NCBI RefSeq assembly: GCF_012911875.1
Contig: NZ_JAAXKZ010000018.1
Span: forward strand, 1 to 62,911
DNA length: 62,911 bases
DNA from: Pseudonocardia bannensis
GTDB taxonomy: Bacteria; Actinomycetota; Actinomycetes; Mycobacteriales; Pseudonocardiaceae
Direction of reading: 5' to 3'
The translations under genes and the position numbers were made by a program. Below, piece by piece: positions 1 through 7,979 of this stretch. Every line of letters begins with the position of its first letter. The stretch's first letter is position 1. The notes beneath the pieces were generated by a model that had not been told where the DNA came from, did not search any database, and worked only from the letters and a program-made list of their open reading frames with translations.

Positions 1-314
1 CCGTCCTTCGGGAAACCGGTGTCGTCGATGACGAACGCGCGTGGGTCGATGAACTCGCCCGCCCACCGCGCCAGCCGACCCCGAACCTCGACGTAGTCCC
101 AGGTCGAGGACGTGACGAACTGCTGCAACTGCTGGTGATCGACACCGAGGCGGTCGGCCATCGGCTGCATCGACTTGCGTTTGCCGTCCAGCAACAACCC
201 ACGCACATACAGCTCGCCCTTGGCCCGCTGATCCGACCGCGCCAGACCACCGAGCATCCCGGCCGCGAACGCCTCCAGCCGCGGGCGGACCCGCGCCATC
301 TCCTCCGGAGTCAC
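1..314 (-). CDS. IS701-family transposase, N-terminal part (cut by window edge)
   Basis: The reading frame runs off the left edge, so only about 104 residues are visible. It begins with the block MTPEEMARVRPRLEAFAAGM, followed by a stretch of the type LARSDQRAKGELYVRGLLLDGKRKS and QLQQFVTSSTWDY, and reaches VIDDTGFPKDG. This is the usual N-terminus of actinobacterial IS701-type DDE transposases, where the first catalytic Asp lies in the DDTGFPK motif. I chose the GTG at 314 because family members start with TPEE; an ATG five codons later is the alternative. The terminal inverted repeat should lie in the bases just right of the gene but I could not identify it. Its position fits a mobile-element border of the defence island that follows. 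Confidence 0.85.
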   Translation of the reverse strand, partial: MTPEEMARVRPRLEAFAAGMLGGLARSDQRAKGELYVRGLLLDGKRKSMQPMADRLGVDHQQLQQFVTSSTWDYVEVRGRLARWAGEFIDPRAFVIDDTGFPKD

Positions 315-660
315 GACCCGAACAAGATCACAGGCAGCGCCGGATCAGCGGGAACGACACACCTAACAAAGCCCTACTAGGGGTGGGTGCGGGACCGAGG
401 CGGATGGGATGGAGCGGTCCTGGGACACCTTCGGTGGCCGCGCAGCGATCACCTTCCAGGACGGCGCAAAGTGGGCGGTCATCGCCGCGCGTGCGGGTGT
501 CGCGGGCCGGGATCGGGGAAGGTTCCTGGCCCGCGGCGTCAGGTCACCGACCAGGGGGAGGGGTCAGGGGTGTGGCATCCGAACCCGGGCCTCACCACAC
601 CGAGAGCGGTCCGATGCCTAGATGCAGAGCGCATTGAGCTGCTGTCAAGGGTGAGTTGGG
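315..660. other. gene-free stretch beside the IS701 element
   Basis: No convincing gene. The short frames here have arginine/glycine-rich shadow composition. It should contain the end of the IS701 element and the region downstream of the helicase gene. Confidence 0.5.
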
Positions 661-3150
661 TTAACGAGCTGGAATGAAGTCCCTTAGGTAATTGCCGAGA
701 TCAGCAGCTCTCAGGCCGTGCCCCTCGAGCTGTGACGCCAAAGCGGTGGGGTTATCCCAACGGTCCGCAGCCAAACCAGCGGAGAAAGCGATCACGGCGT
801 CCTTGAACCTTTGAAGGCCAGCCTCGTCGAGCACCTTCATGCGCTGTGGCGCAGCGGCGTCGTCATGCATGCGAGACGCCTTGTGCACCATGACGGGGGT
901 GGCCTTTACGAGCTCCCCGTAACGCTCTCGGAACCAGTTCATATGTCCCGAGAGCTGGTCGGCGCAGTCCTTGTGAATCCGCTGCGTGTTCGACCCACTC
1001 TTGGCTTCGATGACCCAGTACTCCGACGGACCCAGCGCCCACAGGATGTCAGAGCCGCGCCTGGCCTCGAAGTCCGGTCGTTGCGAGGCGAAACCTAGGT
1101 GCAGGGCGAGCTGCAGCATGGCCTCTTCGAAGTCGTCCACCCGGGCCCTGTCCTTATCGAAGACGAGGTCGTTGACGATGCCCTGGAAGGCGAGCCGCAG
1201 CTCCTCCGCGGTCCCGTACTCCTTCTCCAAGAAGTCGGAAGCGCGGCGTGCTTGGTCAGTCTGGAAGTCCAGCTTCTTGTAGGTAATGCCGGACAGCGGG
1301 CGCATAACCTCGGAGTTCTTGTCTTTCGCGCTCGCCAGGATGCGTTGGGCCTTCGCGGGGTCGAGCAGGTTGACGTATGCCGCACGCTGCGCCTGGAGCC
1401 ACCCCTCCTGCCGGGCTGATAGTGCCTTGAGCTCTGCCGCTTCGAGCACATCCGCTGCAGTCTTGTAGTCGCCCTTCTCCGCTGCATCGAAGGCCGCACG
1501 CCGGGCGATCGCGAGGTCAGACACGTTGCCTGGGGCCGGCCTGACAGACGACAGAACCCGCTTGGCCAGCTTCGTCCACGTTGGGTCCCGCTCAAGGGCC
1601 TGGTTGGCGGTCTTCATGATCTCCGCCATCGACGACCGCTCCATCTCCTTCGCCATCTGGTGCGAGAGCTTGAGTTGCGCCTGAGTGGCCGGGCTGAAGC
1701 GGGCGAGGGAGCGCGGGTCGACCACGAGGTGGTTAAGACGGGTGCCGAGGAGGAAGACGACGCAGTGGTCCTCGCTGCTGCGCACTCCGCGTCCCATGCC
1801 CTGCTCGATCCGCTGGATCTGCCGATCATCCGTGCCGGACTGGCGCAAGAGCTTGGTCTCCAGCCGGTCTTCTGCGGACCTCGCCTCTGGCAGCCCGTCC
1901 ATCACCAGGATGCGGCAGGCCTTGCCAGGCAGGTCGATGCCGTCATAGCGGTTCGCGAACGCAACCAGGCCGACGTGTTCGTCGTCTTTGCGAAGCTGCC
2001 TCACGACTTCCTCCACCTGCGAGCTACCGTCCGTGACGACGAGCGCGCCGAACCGTGCCCAGTCCTTCGCCATGCCGTTACTCGGCGCCAGGACGACCAC
2101 ATTGTGCTTCATCGCCAGCCTGGCGATCTCCGCCTTGGCGTCCTCGACGATGAGGCCGGGGTTGATGCCCTGAGGCGCGAGGATCATGCGCTCGCCGATG
2201 TCTCCGGCCGTCGGGGGCGCGATGGGCTTCCGGACACTCTCCGGGTTGGCGCCGAACGTCTCGACTAACACGCTGTCATCGGCCAGCGTCGCCGTTAGGT
2301 ACACGCGCCTCTTGGCGTCTGCGAACTCGGTGATGTGGCTGATCGGCGGGCAAGGCGGTGTGATCGTCACTTCCATGCCGGTGAAGACGACACGGCAGAG
2401 TTCCAGCACATCCTTCACTGCGGGCCAGACGTACCGGAGCTGTTCGGTGTCCTGGTGCTTGTGCAGCTCGGCACGAGCCGTCGCGATCTTGCTTTGCCAT
2501 GCCCAAAACGGGACCTCGCTTAGGGCGCCGTAGCTCTCGTCGTCGATGTCCAGCAGCTCGGTCGGCGACGCCTGGTCCAGATCACTCCGGAACAAGGCCA
2601 GCAGCTGCCCGTACGCCTTGTGCTCCCGCCCAAGCCTGATCGACAGGTTCTCGCGAACCGTCGCCAGGGCGGCGTGCGCGTCATCGATCACGACGCTTCC
2701 AATGGGGGCTGGCTGGCGGCTCGGCCTTCGGTTAGAAAAGACAGTCTTGCCGTTGACCAGCTTTGAGGCGTTCACCACGGCGATAGCCCTGCCACTGGTG
2801 TACGCCGGATCGTCGGGATCCTCCACGGTTTGAATGCCGATACGTTTCGCTTCCTCGATGACCTGGCTGACCAACTGCTTGCCGGGCGCCACGTAGAGCG
2901 CCGGGCCGAGGTCCTCGTTGAGAAGGCTCTGCAGGATGACCAGACCGTCGATGGTCTTACCGCCACCGGTGTTCACCTTGACAACCAAATCCCGCTCCGC
3001 ACGGCGGGCGTGCCACGCTTCCAGCACCTCGCCTTGGACGAGCCTCAGGTAACCGTAGCCGGGCTCCTTGTCGGGCAACGCCTCGTATAGCTCACGAGGA
3101 TGAGTCGGAGCAGCAGTGTCCGGCCCGTCGAGCAGCTTGCCGAAGTCCAT
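661..3150 (-). CDS. SF2 helicase with C-terminal PD-(D/E)XK-like nuclease motif (probable defence protein)
   Basis: 829 residues from the ATG at 3150, which has a G-rich stretch upstream; two earlier in-frame starts (3168 and 3252) exist. The N-terminal two thirds is a superfamily 2 helicase: Walker A NTGGGKT (about 60-66), Walker B DDAH (156-159), TAT motif (286-288), a motif V region GIDLPGKACRILVMDGLP (about 404-421) and motif VI QGMGRGVR (450-457). Motifs V and VI look most like the Rad3/XPD/DinG branch, but no iron-sulphur cysteine set is evident. Near the C-terminus, D701 followed by E715-A-K717 and a later Gln-rich helix fit a PD-(D/E)XK nuclease. It is a single gene, separated by about 1 kb from the hsd operon and on the same strand. 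Helicase-nuclease fusions of this kind are common in phage defence; I cannot assign it to a named system. Confidence 0.7.
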   Translation of the reverse strand: MDFGKLLDGPDTAAPTHPRELYEALPDKEPGYGYLRLVQGEVLEAWHARRAERDLVVKVNTGGGKTIDGLVILQSLLNEDLGPALYVAPGKQLVSQVIEEAKRIGIQTVEDPDDPAYTSGRAIAVVNASKLVNGKTVFSNRRPSRQPAPIGSVVIDDAHAALATVRENLSIRLGREHKAYGQLLALFRSDLDQASPTELLDIDDESYGALSEVPFWAWQSKIATARAELHKHQDTEQLRYVWPAVKDVLELCRVVFTGMEVTITPPCPPISHITEFADAKRRVYLTATLADDSVLVETFGANPESVRKPIAPPTAGDIGERMILAPQGINPGLIVEDAKAEIARLAMKHNVVVLAPSNGMAKDWARFGALVVTDGSSQVEEVVRQLRKDDEHVGLVAFANRYDGIDLPGKACRILVMDGLPEARSAEDRLETKLLRQSGTDDRQIQRIEQGMGRGVRSSEDHCVVFLLGTRLNHLVVDPRSLARFSPATQAQLKLSHQMAKEMERSSMAEIMKTANQALERDPTWTKLAKRVLSSVRPAPGNVSDLAIARRAAFDAAEKGDYKTAADVLEAAELKALSARQEGWLQAQRAAYVNLLDPAKAQRILASAKDKNSEVMRPLSGITYKKLDFQTDQARRASDFLEKEYGTAEELRLAFQGIVNDLVFDKDRARVDDFEEAMLQLALHLGFASQRPDFEARRGSDILWALGPSEYWVIEAKSGSNTQRIHKDCADQLSGHMNWFRERYGELVKATPVMVHKASRMHDDAAAPQRMKVLDEAGLQRFKDAVIAFSAGLAADRWDNPTALASQLEGHGLRAADLGNYLRDFIPAR

Positions 3151-4179
3151 GAAGTAGTGAGCCCCCATCGAGTTGTCACGTGGCGCCAGACCAAGGCCTC
3201 CCGTGACCCACGCCTCACTCCAGAGAGTGTAGTGGCAGCGACAGAAAGTCATCCTCGCGGGTAGGACCTGCCCGATCCCGGGCGAAGTTCCTGGAAGAGC
3301 GTCGGTGCTCGACTCCGACGTTCATTTCCACGCGTTCGGGACTGTCCAGGCTTCAGTTGGCCCGGTCCGGGTAGATGGGGCAGGTCGCGGTAGCAGCGCC
3401 ATCGAGGGCGTCGTGGCCTCGTGGCCTCAAATGAAGAACCGCTGACTCCGCACGTGCACGGTGTGACCGCTGACGTGCACGGATGCACCGCCTGTGCACC
3501 CTGCGACCAGTGACGAAAATTTTCGGTCTTCGCCCACTGCGGAGGCCGGTTCACGACGTTCGACTCCCGCGAGTGGGACGCGGGCTTCATCCCGTCCGAC
3601 GCCGGCGGGTCCGCGGCTACGTCGCCGGGAGCATGACCTTGATGCGCGAGAACCATCTTCGAGACCGAGGGCAGGATCATCGAGTACCAGCCGAAGGACT
3701 CCACCATCCCGCCTGAGCTGTGCAGCTGACGCGGGGCATCGGTCGACGGCGGACACTCCGCTCGTAGCGCGCTCGGTCAGACGGCGCGTCGGGTCTCACC
3801 GTGTCGAGCTGTTCGACCTAAGTGGGGCCGTTAGCCAGCGACGGCGCCGAGACTCGCGTAGTAGCGCGGGACGTCTTGCGGTGAGGGCGAGCACTGGTCT
3901 GCTGCAGTCAGCATGGCGCACGGGGAGCTAGAAGGGGCTGGTCTCACGTGAAGCCGCGCGACAGGAGTACTGCCTCGACCTCGGCGGCGTGCCCGTGATC
4001 GTGTGGCCTGGGATCGACCAGAACGGCGAGGTCGTGACTCCGCGCCTCGACGAGCTCCCTGTCTGTTCCCCGAGCTCGTTCATCTCGTGGGGTGATTGGC
4101 AGCTGGACGGCAGGAGCCGCAGTACCACCGTGATGATTCCGCAGGAACTGAGCCACGTGTCGGACAGGGCGAGCGACAC
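3151..4179. other. gene-free spacer with scraps of decayed coding sequence
   Basis: No intact gene. On the + strand, about 3553-3718 reads in broken frames as HCGGRFTTFDSREWDAGF and then FETEGRIIEYQPKDSTIP, which look protein-like but end in stops. At 3932-3990 a frame reads GLVSREAARQEYCLDLGG, resembling the C-terminal tail of hydantoinase B / acetone carboxylase-type proteins, and then runs antisense into hsdM. These suggest debris of a metabolic operon cut by insertion of the restriction locus. The identification is weak. Confidence 0.3.
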
Positions 4180-5667
4180 CTATCGTTCGCCGTTCAGCTG
4201 CCCTTCGAGAGCAGCGGCGACGGCCTCGAACTCGGCGAGGGCGGAGGTGAGGTCTTCGACGATCTCTCGGGCGATGATCGCGGGTGCGGGGAGGTTGTCG
4301 GTGTCTTCGAGTGACTCGTCGCGGAGCCACGTGATGTCGAGGTTCACCTTGTCGCGGCTGACGAGCTCGTCGTAGGTGAAGGCCTTCCACCGTTCCGACT
4401 CAGTGCGCTCGTCGCGCGGCTTCCCCGGTAGGTACCCATCGACGAACTCGTCGAGGTGGTGGCGGCGCAGCGGGTTCTGCTTGAGCGTGAAGTGCTGGTT
4501 CGTGCGCAGGTCGTACACCCAGAGTCGCTGAGTCCACGGTTGCTCGGAGGCGGGCTTCTTGTCGAAGAACAGCACGTTGGCCTTCACGCCCTGGGCGTAG
4601 AACACGCCGGTCGGGAGCCGCAGCATCGTGTGCAGGTCGAAGTCGGCGAGCAGCTTGCGGCGGAGGGTCTCGCCTGCGCCGCCTTCGAAGAGCACGTTGT
4701 CGGGCAGCACGACGGCTGCGCGACCGTTGATGTCGAGGATGGTCATGATGTGCTGCAGGAAGTTGAGCTGCTTGTTCGAGGTCGTGACCACGAAGTCCTG
4801 GCGCTCGATCTCCCTGTCCTCGCGAACCTCGCGCCCGTCGGCGCCGATCATGGTGAGCGAGGACTTGCGGCCGAACGGCGGGTTCGACAGGACGACGGAC
4901 CAGCGTCGCCCGGGGTCGGCGATGAGAGCGTCACGGACGTCGATCAGCGAGTCGCCGTCGGGTGTCCCGATGCCGTGCAGGAGCAGGTTCATTGCGGCGA
5001 GCCGGGCGGTGCCGTCGACGAGTTCGTAGCCGGTGGCGAACTCGTCGCGCAGGCTCAGTCGCTGTAGCGGTGTGAACTGTTCGGAGCCCTCCGCTGCGCG
5101 TTCGTGGGCGACGAGGAGGAACCCGCCCGTACCACATGCCGGGTCGACGACGGTGTCGTCGGCCGTGGGCTGGATGACGTCGACGATCCCGGCGATCAGG
5201 TCCCGAGGGGTGAAGTATTGGCCGGCGCCGGAGCCCTTGTCGGAGGCCCCCTTGGCGAGCAGCTGCTCGTAGGCGTCGCCCTTGAGGTCGGTCCCGGAGG
5301 CTGACCAGTTCTCCTTGTCGATCAAGTCGACGATGAGGCGCTTGAGCTTGGCCGGGTCCTGCACGCGGTTTTGTGCCTTGCGGAAGATCGTGCCGAGCGT
5401 GCCCGGCTGCTCGGCCAACCCGACGAGGATCTCGGTGTAGATCACTTCTAGGTCTGTGCCCTCGGCGTCAAGGAGACGCTGCCACGAGTACTCCTCGGGG
5501 ACGATCTGCTGCGGCTTGAGCTTCCGAGTGGCCCGCTCGTGCGCCATCTTGAGAAACAGCAGGTAGGTCAGCTGCTCGGTGTACTCGATGACACCGACGC
5601 CGTCGTCACGCAGGACGTTGCAGTACGACCAGATCTTGTCGACCAGACGGCGGGACTCCACGGACAT
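4180..5667 (-). CDS. hsdM: type I restriction-modification DNA methyltransferase subunit HsdM
   Basis: Methylates adenine N6 at the site chosen by HsdS and forms the M2S core of the type I complex. 495 residues from the ATG at 5667. The N-terminal helical domain reads LVDKIWSYCNVLRDDGVGVI, standard for HsdM; GAGQYFTPRDL (about 147-157) precedes the AdoMet motif I DPACGTGGF (175-183), and the catalytic motif IV NPPF is at 262-265. An alternative GTG at 5709 has a better ribosome site (GGGAGA) and overlaps the stop of the GIY-YIG gene, so a 14-residue longer product is possible. It is the last gene of the hsdR-hsdS-GIY-YIG-hsdM run, an unusual order because hsdM more often precedes hsdS. Confidence 0.93.
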   Translation of the reverse strand: MSVESRRLVDKIWSYCNVLRDDGVGVIEYTEQLTYLLFLKMAHERATRKLKPQQIVPEEYSWQRLLDAEGTDLEVIYTEILVGLAEQPGTLGTIFRKAQNRVQDPAKLKRLIVDLIDKENWSASGTDLKGDAYEQLLAKGASDKGSGAGQYFTPRDLIAGIVDVIQPTADDTVVDPACGTGGFLLVAHERAAEGSEQFTPLQRLSLRDEFATGYELVDGTARLAAMNLLLHGIGTPDGDSLIDVRDALIADPGRRWSVVLSNPPFGRKSSLTMIGADGREVREDREIERQDFVVTTSNKQLNFLQHIMTILDINGRAAVVLPDNVLFEGGAGETLRRKLLADFDLHTMLRLPTGVFYAQGVKANVLFFDKKPASEQPWTQRLWVYDLRTNQHFTLKQNPLRRHHLDEFVDGYLPGKPRDERTESERWKAFTYDELVSRDKVNLDITWLRDESLEDTDNLPAPAIIAREIVEDLTSALAEFEAVAAALEGQLNGER

Positions 5668-5698
5668 GCGGAGCAGTGTGGCACCGTGCTCCGACGGC

Positions 5699-6595
5699 TC
5701 AGTCGACACCACGGCTCTCCCATGCGCCGAAGGTCTGGCCTTCGCTGGAGACCCAGTTGGTGCGGCCGTTGCACGACGCCCGTCCCTGAACGAGGGCTCC
5801 TGCGGCGGAGGGCGACTTGAAGACGATGTCCCGGGCGACCCGGCCGACTCCACCCTCGGCAGTGATCGATCCGTCGGCGAGCAGACGCTCGTGTTCGGCC
5901 TGTCGTGCCGCGTGCTGCTTTGCCGTGCTGGGCAAGTGTTTTGGGTTCACGGGCGGGAAAACGGCGACGACCGCCGAGCCAGCGAGCACGGTGAACTCGC
6001 CGTCGACTTGCTGGGCGCGGGCGTCGACCTGCGCCTTGGCATTGATCAGCCGGAAGACGGGGGACTCCTGGGGCTCGACAGGTGCCTTTGGGGACGGTTT
6101 GACACGGATCGCGTTCACGCCCAACACCGGCAGTACGATCTGCAAGTGGGCCACGAACTCGTCCATGTCGGAGACATCGGCCTCCGGCAGTTTCGGGACC
6201 TCGGGCTCCTTGTCGTTCGCTAGGTCCACCCGGCCGGCTTTCTTCGCCAGCGCGATCAGCCGCGACTCCAGATAGCGGCCGTGTGCTTTTGTGATGTTCG
6301 CGTCCTTCGATGTGACGACGACGACGCGGTCCCAGAAATCCTTTCCGGCGACGTGTTGTTTGAGCCGATCCCCGACGATGTCGGATTCGCCGATGTAGCA
6401 GAGCGTTTCGCCCAGCTCGTCACCGCCGAGCAGGAAGTAGACGCCGGTACGCTGCGCCTCGTCGCGGGACAAGAGTTTTCCTAGGTCGGAGCGCGACGCG
6501 CTCACTACGTGGCCGGTCCAGTTCGTGATCTCTGCCGTTGTCAAACCGCCCGGCGTGCCGTCGACCAAGAACAACTTTATTTGCTTCCCGGTCAT
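5699..6595 (-). CDS. GIY-YIG nuclease-fold protein with C-terminal DUF4357-like domain
   Basis: 298 residues from the ATG at 6595, preceded by GGCGGAG. The N-terminal half has GVYFLLGG (GVY at 51-53) and CYIGES (YIG at 67-69), with the conserved Arg at 77 (GDRLKQH) and a later Glu, fitting a GIY-YIG nuclease core. The C-terminal half reads EFTVLAGSAV and then ASCNGRTNWVSSEGQTFGAWE, the pattern of DUF4357. It lies between hsdS (62 bases upstream) and hsdM (32 bases downstream from its ATG, or overlapping if hsdM uses the GTG). Proteins of this architecture are known as passengers of type I loci; whether it cuts DNA, regulates restriction or does something else is not established. Confidence 0.75.
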   Translation of the reverse strand: MTGKQIKLFLVDGTPGGLTTAEITNWTGHVVSASRSDLGKLLSRDEAQRTGVYFLLGGDELGETLCYIGESDIVGDRLKQHVAGKDFWDRVVVVTSKDANITKAHGRYLESRLIALAKKAGRVDLANDKEPEVPKLPEADVSDMDEFVAHLQIVLPVLGVNAIRVKPSPKAPVEPQESPVFRLINAKAQVDARAQQVDGEFTVLAGSAVVAVFPPVNPKHLPSTAKQHAARQAEHERLLADGSITAEGGVGRVARDIVFKSPSAAGALVQGRASCNGRTNWVSSEGQTFGAWESRGVD

Positions 6596-6656
6596 AGGGC
6601 GTACTCCGCCCGCGGCGGTGCATAAAGTGCGCTCAGCAAACCTCCGCATTTCGCGG

Positions 6657-7979
6657 TCACGAAGTGGCTGCCACTTCACGATCCTGCGCGTTGTCGCCGG
6701 TTAGATTCCCGGAGAATGCTGCTGCGAGAAGTGCCTTACGGAGACCGTCGCTCCGAGCTTGGGCGAGATCGAGCTCGTTGGTCAATCGATTGGCCTTGTC
6801 GCGCACCGAGTTCCACACTTGAATCATTCGACGTTGTGTTGCGAGTGGGGCAATTGGCATCGCGAACCGTTTGATGGTGGCCTTGTTTAAGGCTAGTTGC
6901 TGTCCACCTGAACCTCCACGCCGGGTCTCGAAGTACCGTTCCTCAAGGTAGGCGTAGACGTACTCCGGGAGGATCTTCGTTCCCGACACGCGAATCGACG
7001 CACAGTTCTGATTGTGTGCTGCCTCGACGTCTAGGATCGCAGCTTGACCACGAGTCTTTCCTTCCCCGATCATCGCGAGCATCACTGTGCCCGGCGGGTG
7101 GATACGGGTTCGCGGATTTCCCGCCGCAGATCGTGTGATGTGCTCCCGCGTCGAGGAAATGCGCCCAAACGAAACTTCACCACTCGAAACCCAGGGAAGG
7201 TCTCCCGCCCACAATTCCGGTACCGAGCGGGACGGTGTTGCGCCAACGCTGACCTCGAATAAGTCCCCTAGTCGAGCCCACCTCCATGTCTCCGGCACTG
7301 GCCATACTCGGTCGTCGCCCGACGGCGTGAAGTTGGTACGGTCACCGACAAGATCGGCACCCGTCCCTTCGGACAAGTCATCGTCGACCAGTTCGCCTCG
7401 GAGTCCGACTTGCAGAATCGATCGCATCATCGCTCGCGTTGCGGACTTCGCCCGGGAGAGCGTTGCAGTTGCCGAGTCGAGGTGGGAGAGGTGGCTTTCC
7501 AGGGTGTCAACGATGTGGCGTTGACGATCGATCGGCGCAAGAGGAACTGGCACCTCGCGAAGTTTCTGCTGTGGCAGATGCGCAATAGTTGACCCGGTGG
7601 CCAGTCGAGTTAGGACGCCGTTGTTTGCGTGGTGTTCCAGCAAATACCGGAGGTAGCGGTTATCGAGGTCCGCACTCGGACGAACCCGGTGAAGTGCCTT
7701 TTGGTAGGCCACGTATGTGCCACTGCCTGACCACACTGCCGCCCGCCCGATTTCTCCCCCCTCGCAGACCAGTAGATCACCGGTTCTTACTTCGAAGCGA
7801 TCACGTAGTTCGTCAGGGAGCTCCATAGTCAGTAGGTCCGCAGTGTCGATGCGGCCCCACTGAACATTGATGTTCCGAAGGTAGGGCACCTCCGGATACC
7901 CGTTTGACCTACCGCGATCGAGCATCCTGCCGAGCGCTGTTTCAGCGACATCTCCCAACTTGACTACGGGCCACTTCAC
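6657..7979 (-). CDS. hsdS: type I restriction-modification specificity subunit HsdS
   Basis: Recognises the bipartite DNA target and holds HsdM and HsdR. 440 residues with two target-recognition halves: the first starts at WPVVKLGDVAETALGRMLDRG and ends in a helix after IDRQRHIVDTLESHLSHLDSA; the second starts at WRWARLGDLFEVSVGATPSRS and ends after LATQRRMIQVWNSVRDKANRL. Each LGD opening and each terminal helix is typical of the family. The GTG start overlaps the TGA of hsdR (GTGA), so translation is coupled. Base composition is less GC-rich than the core genes to the right, consistent with acquisition and with fast divergence of recognition domains. Confidence 0.92.
   Translation of the reverse strand: MKWPVVKLGDVAETALGRMLDRGRSNGYPEVPYLRNINVQWGRIDTADLLTMELPDELRDRFEVRTGDLLVCEGGEIGRAAVWSGSGTYVAYQKALHRVRPSADLDNRYLRYLLEHHANNGVLTRLATGSTIAHLPQQKLREVPVPLAPIDRQRHIVDTLESHLSHLDSATATLSRAKSATRAMMRSILQVGLRGELVDDDLSEGTGADLVGDRTNFTPSGDDRVWPVPETWRWARLGDLFEVSVGATPSRSVPELWAGDLPWVSSGEVSFGRISSTREHITRSAAGNPRTRIHPPGTVMLAMIGEGKTRGQAAILDVEAAHNQNCASIRVSGTKILPEYVYAYLEERYFETRRGGSGGQQLALNKATIKRFAMPIAPLATQRRMIQVWNSVRDKANRLTNELDLAQARSDGLRKALLAAAFSGNLTGDNAQDREVAATS

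Noticed and set aside
3249..3756. Two overlapping - strand frames upstream of the helicase
   Set aside because: No protein-like motif; they cross the helicase promoter region.
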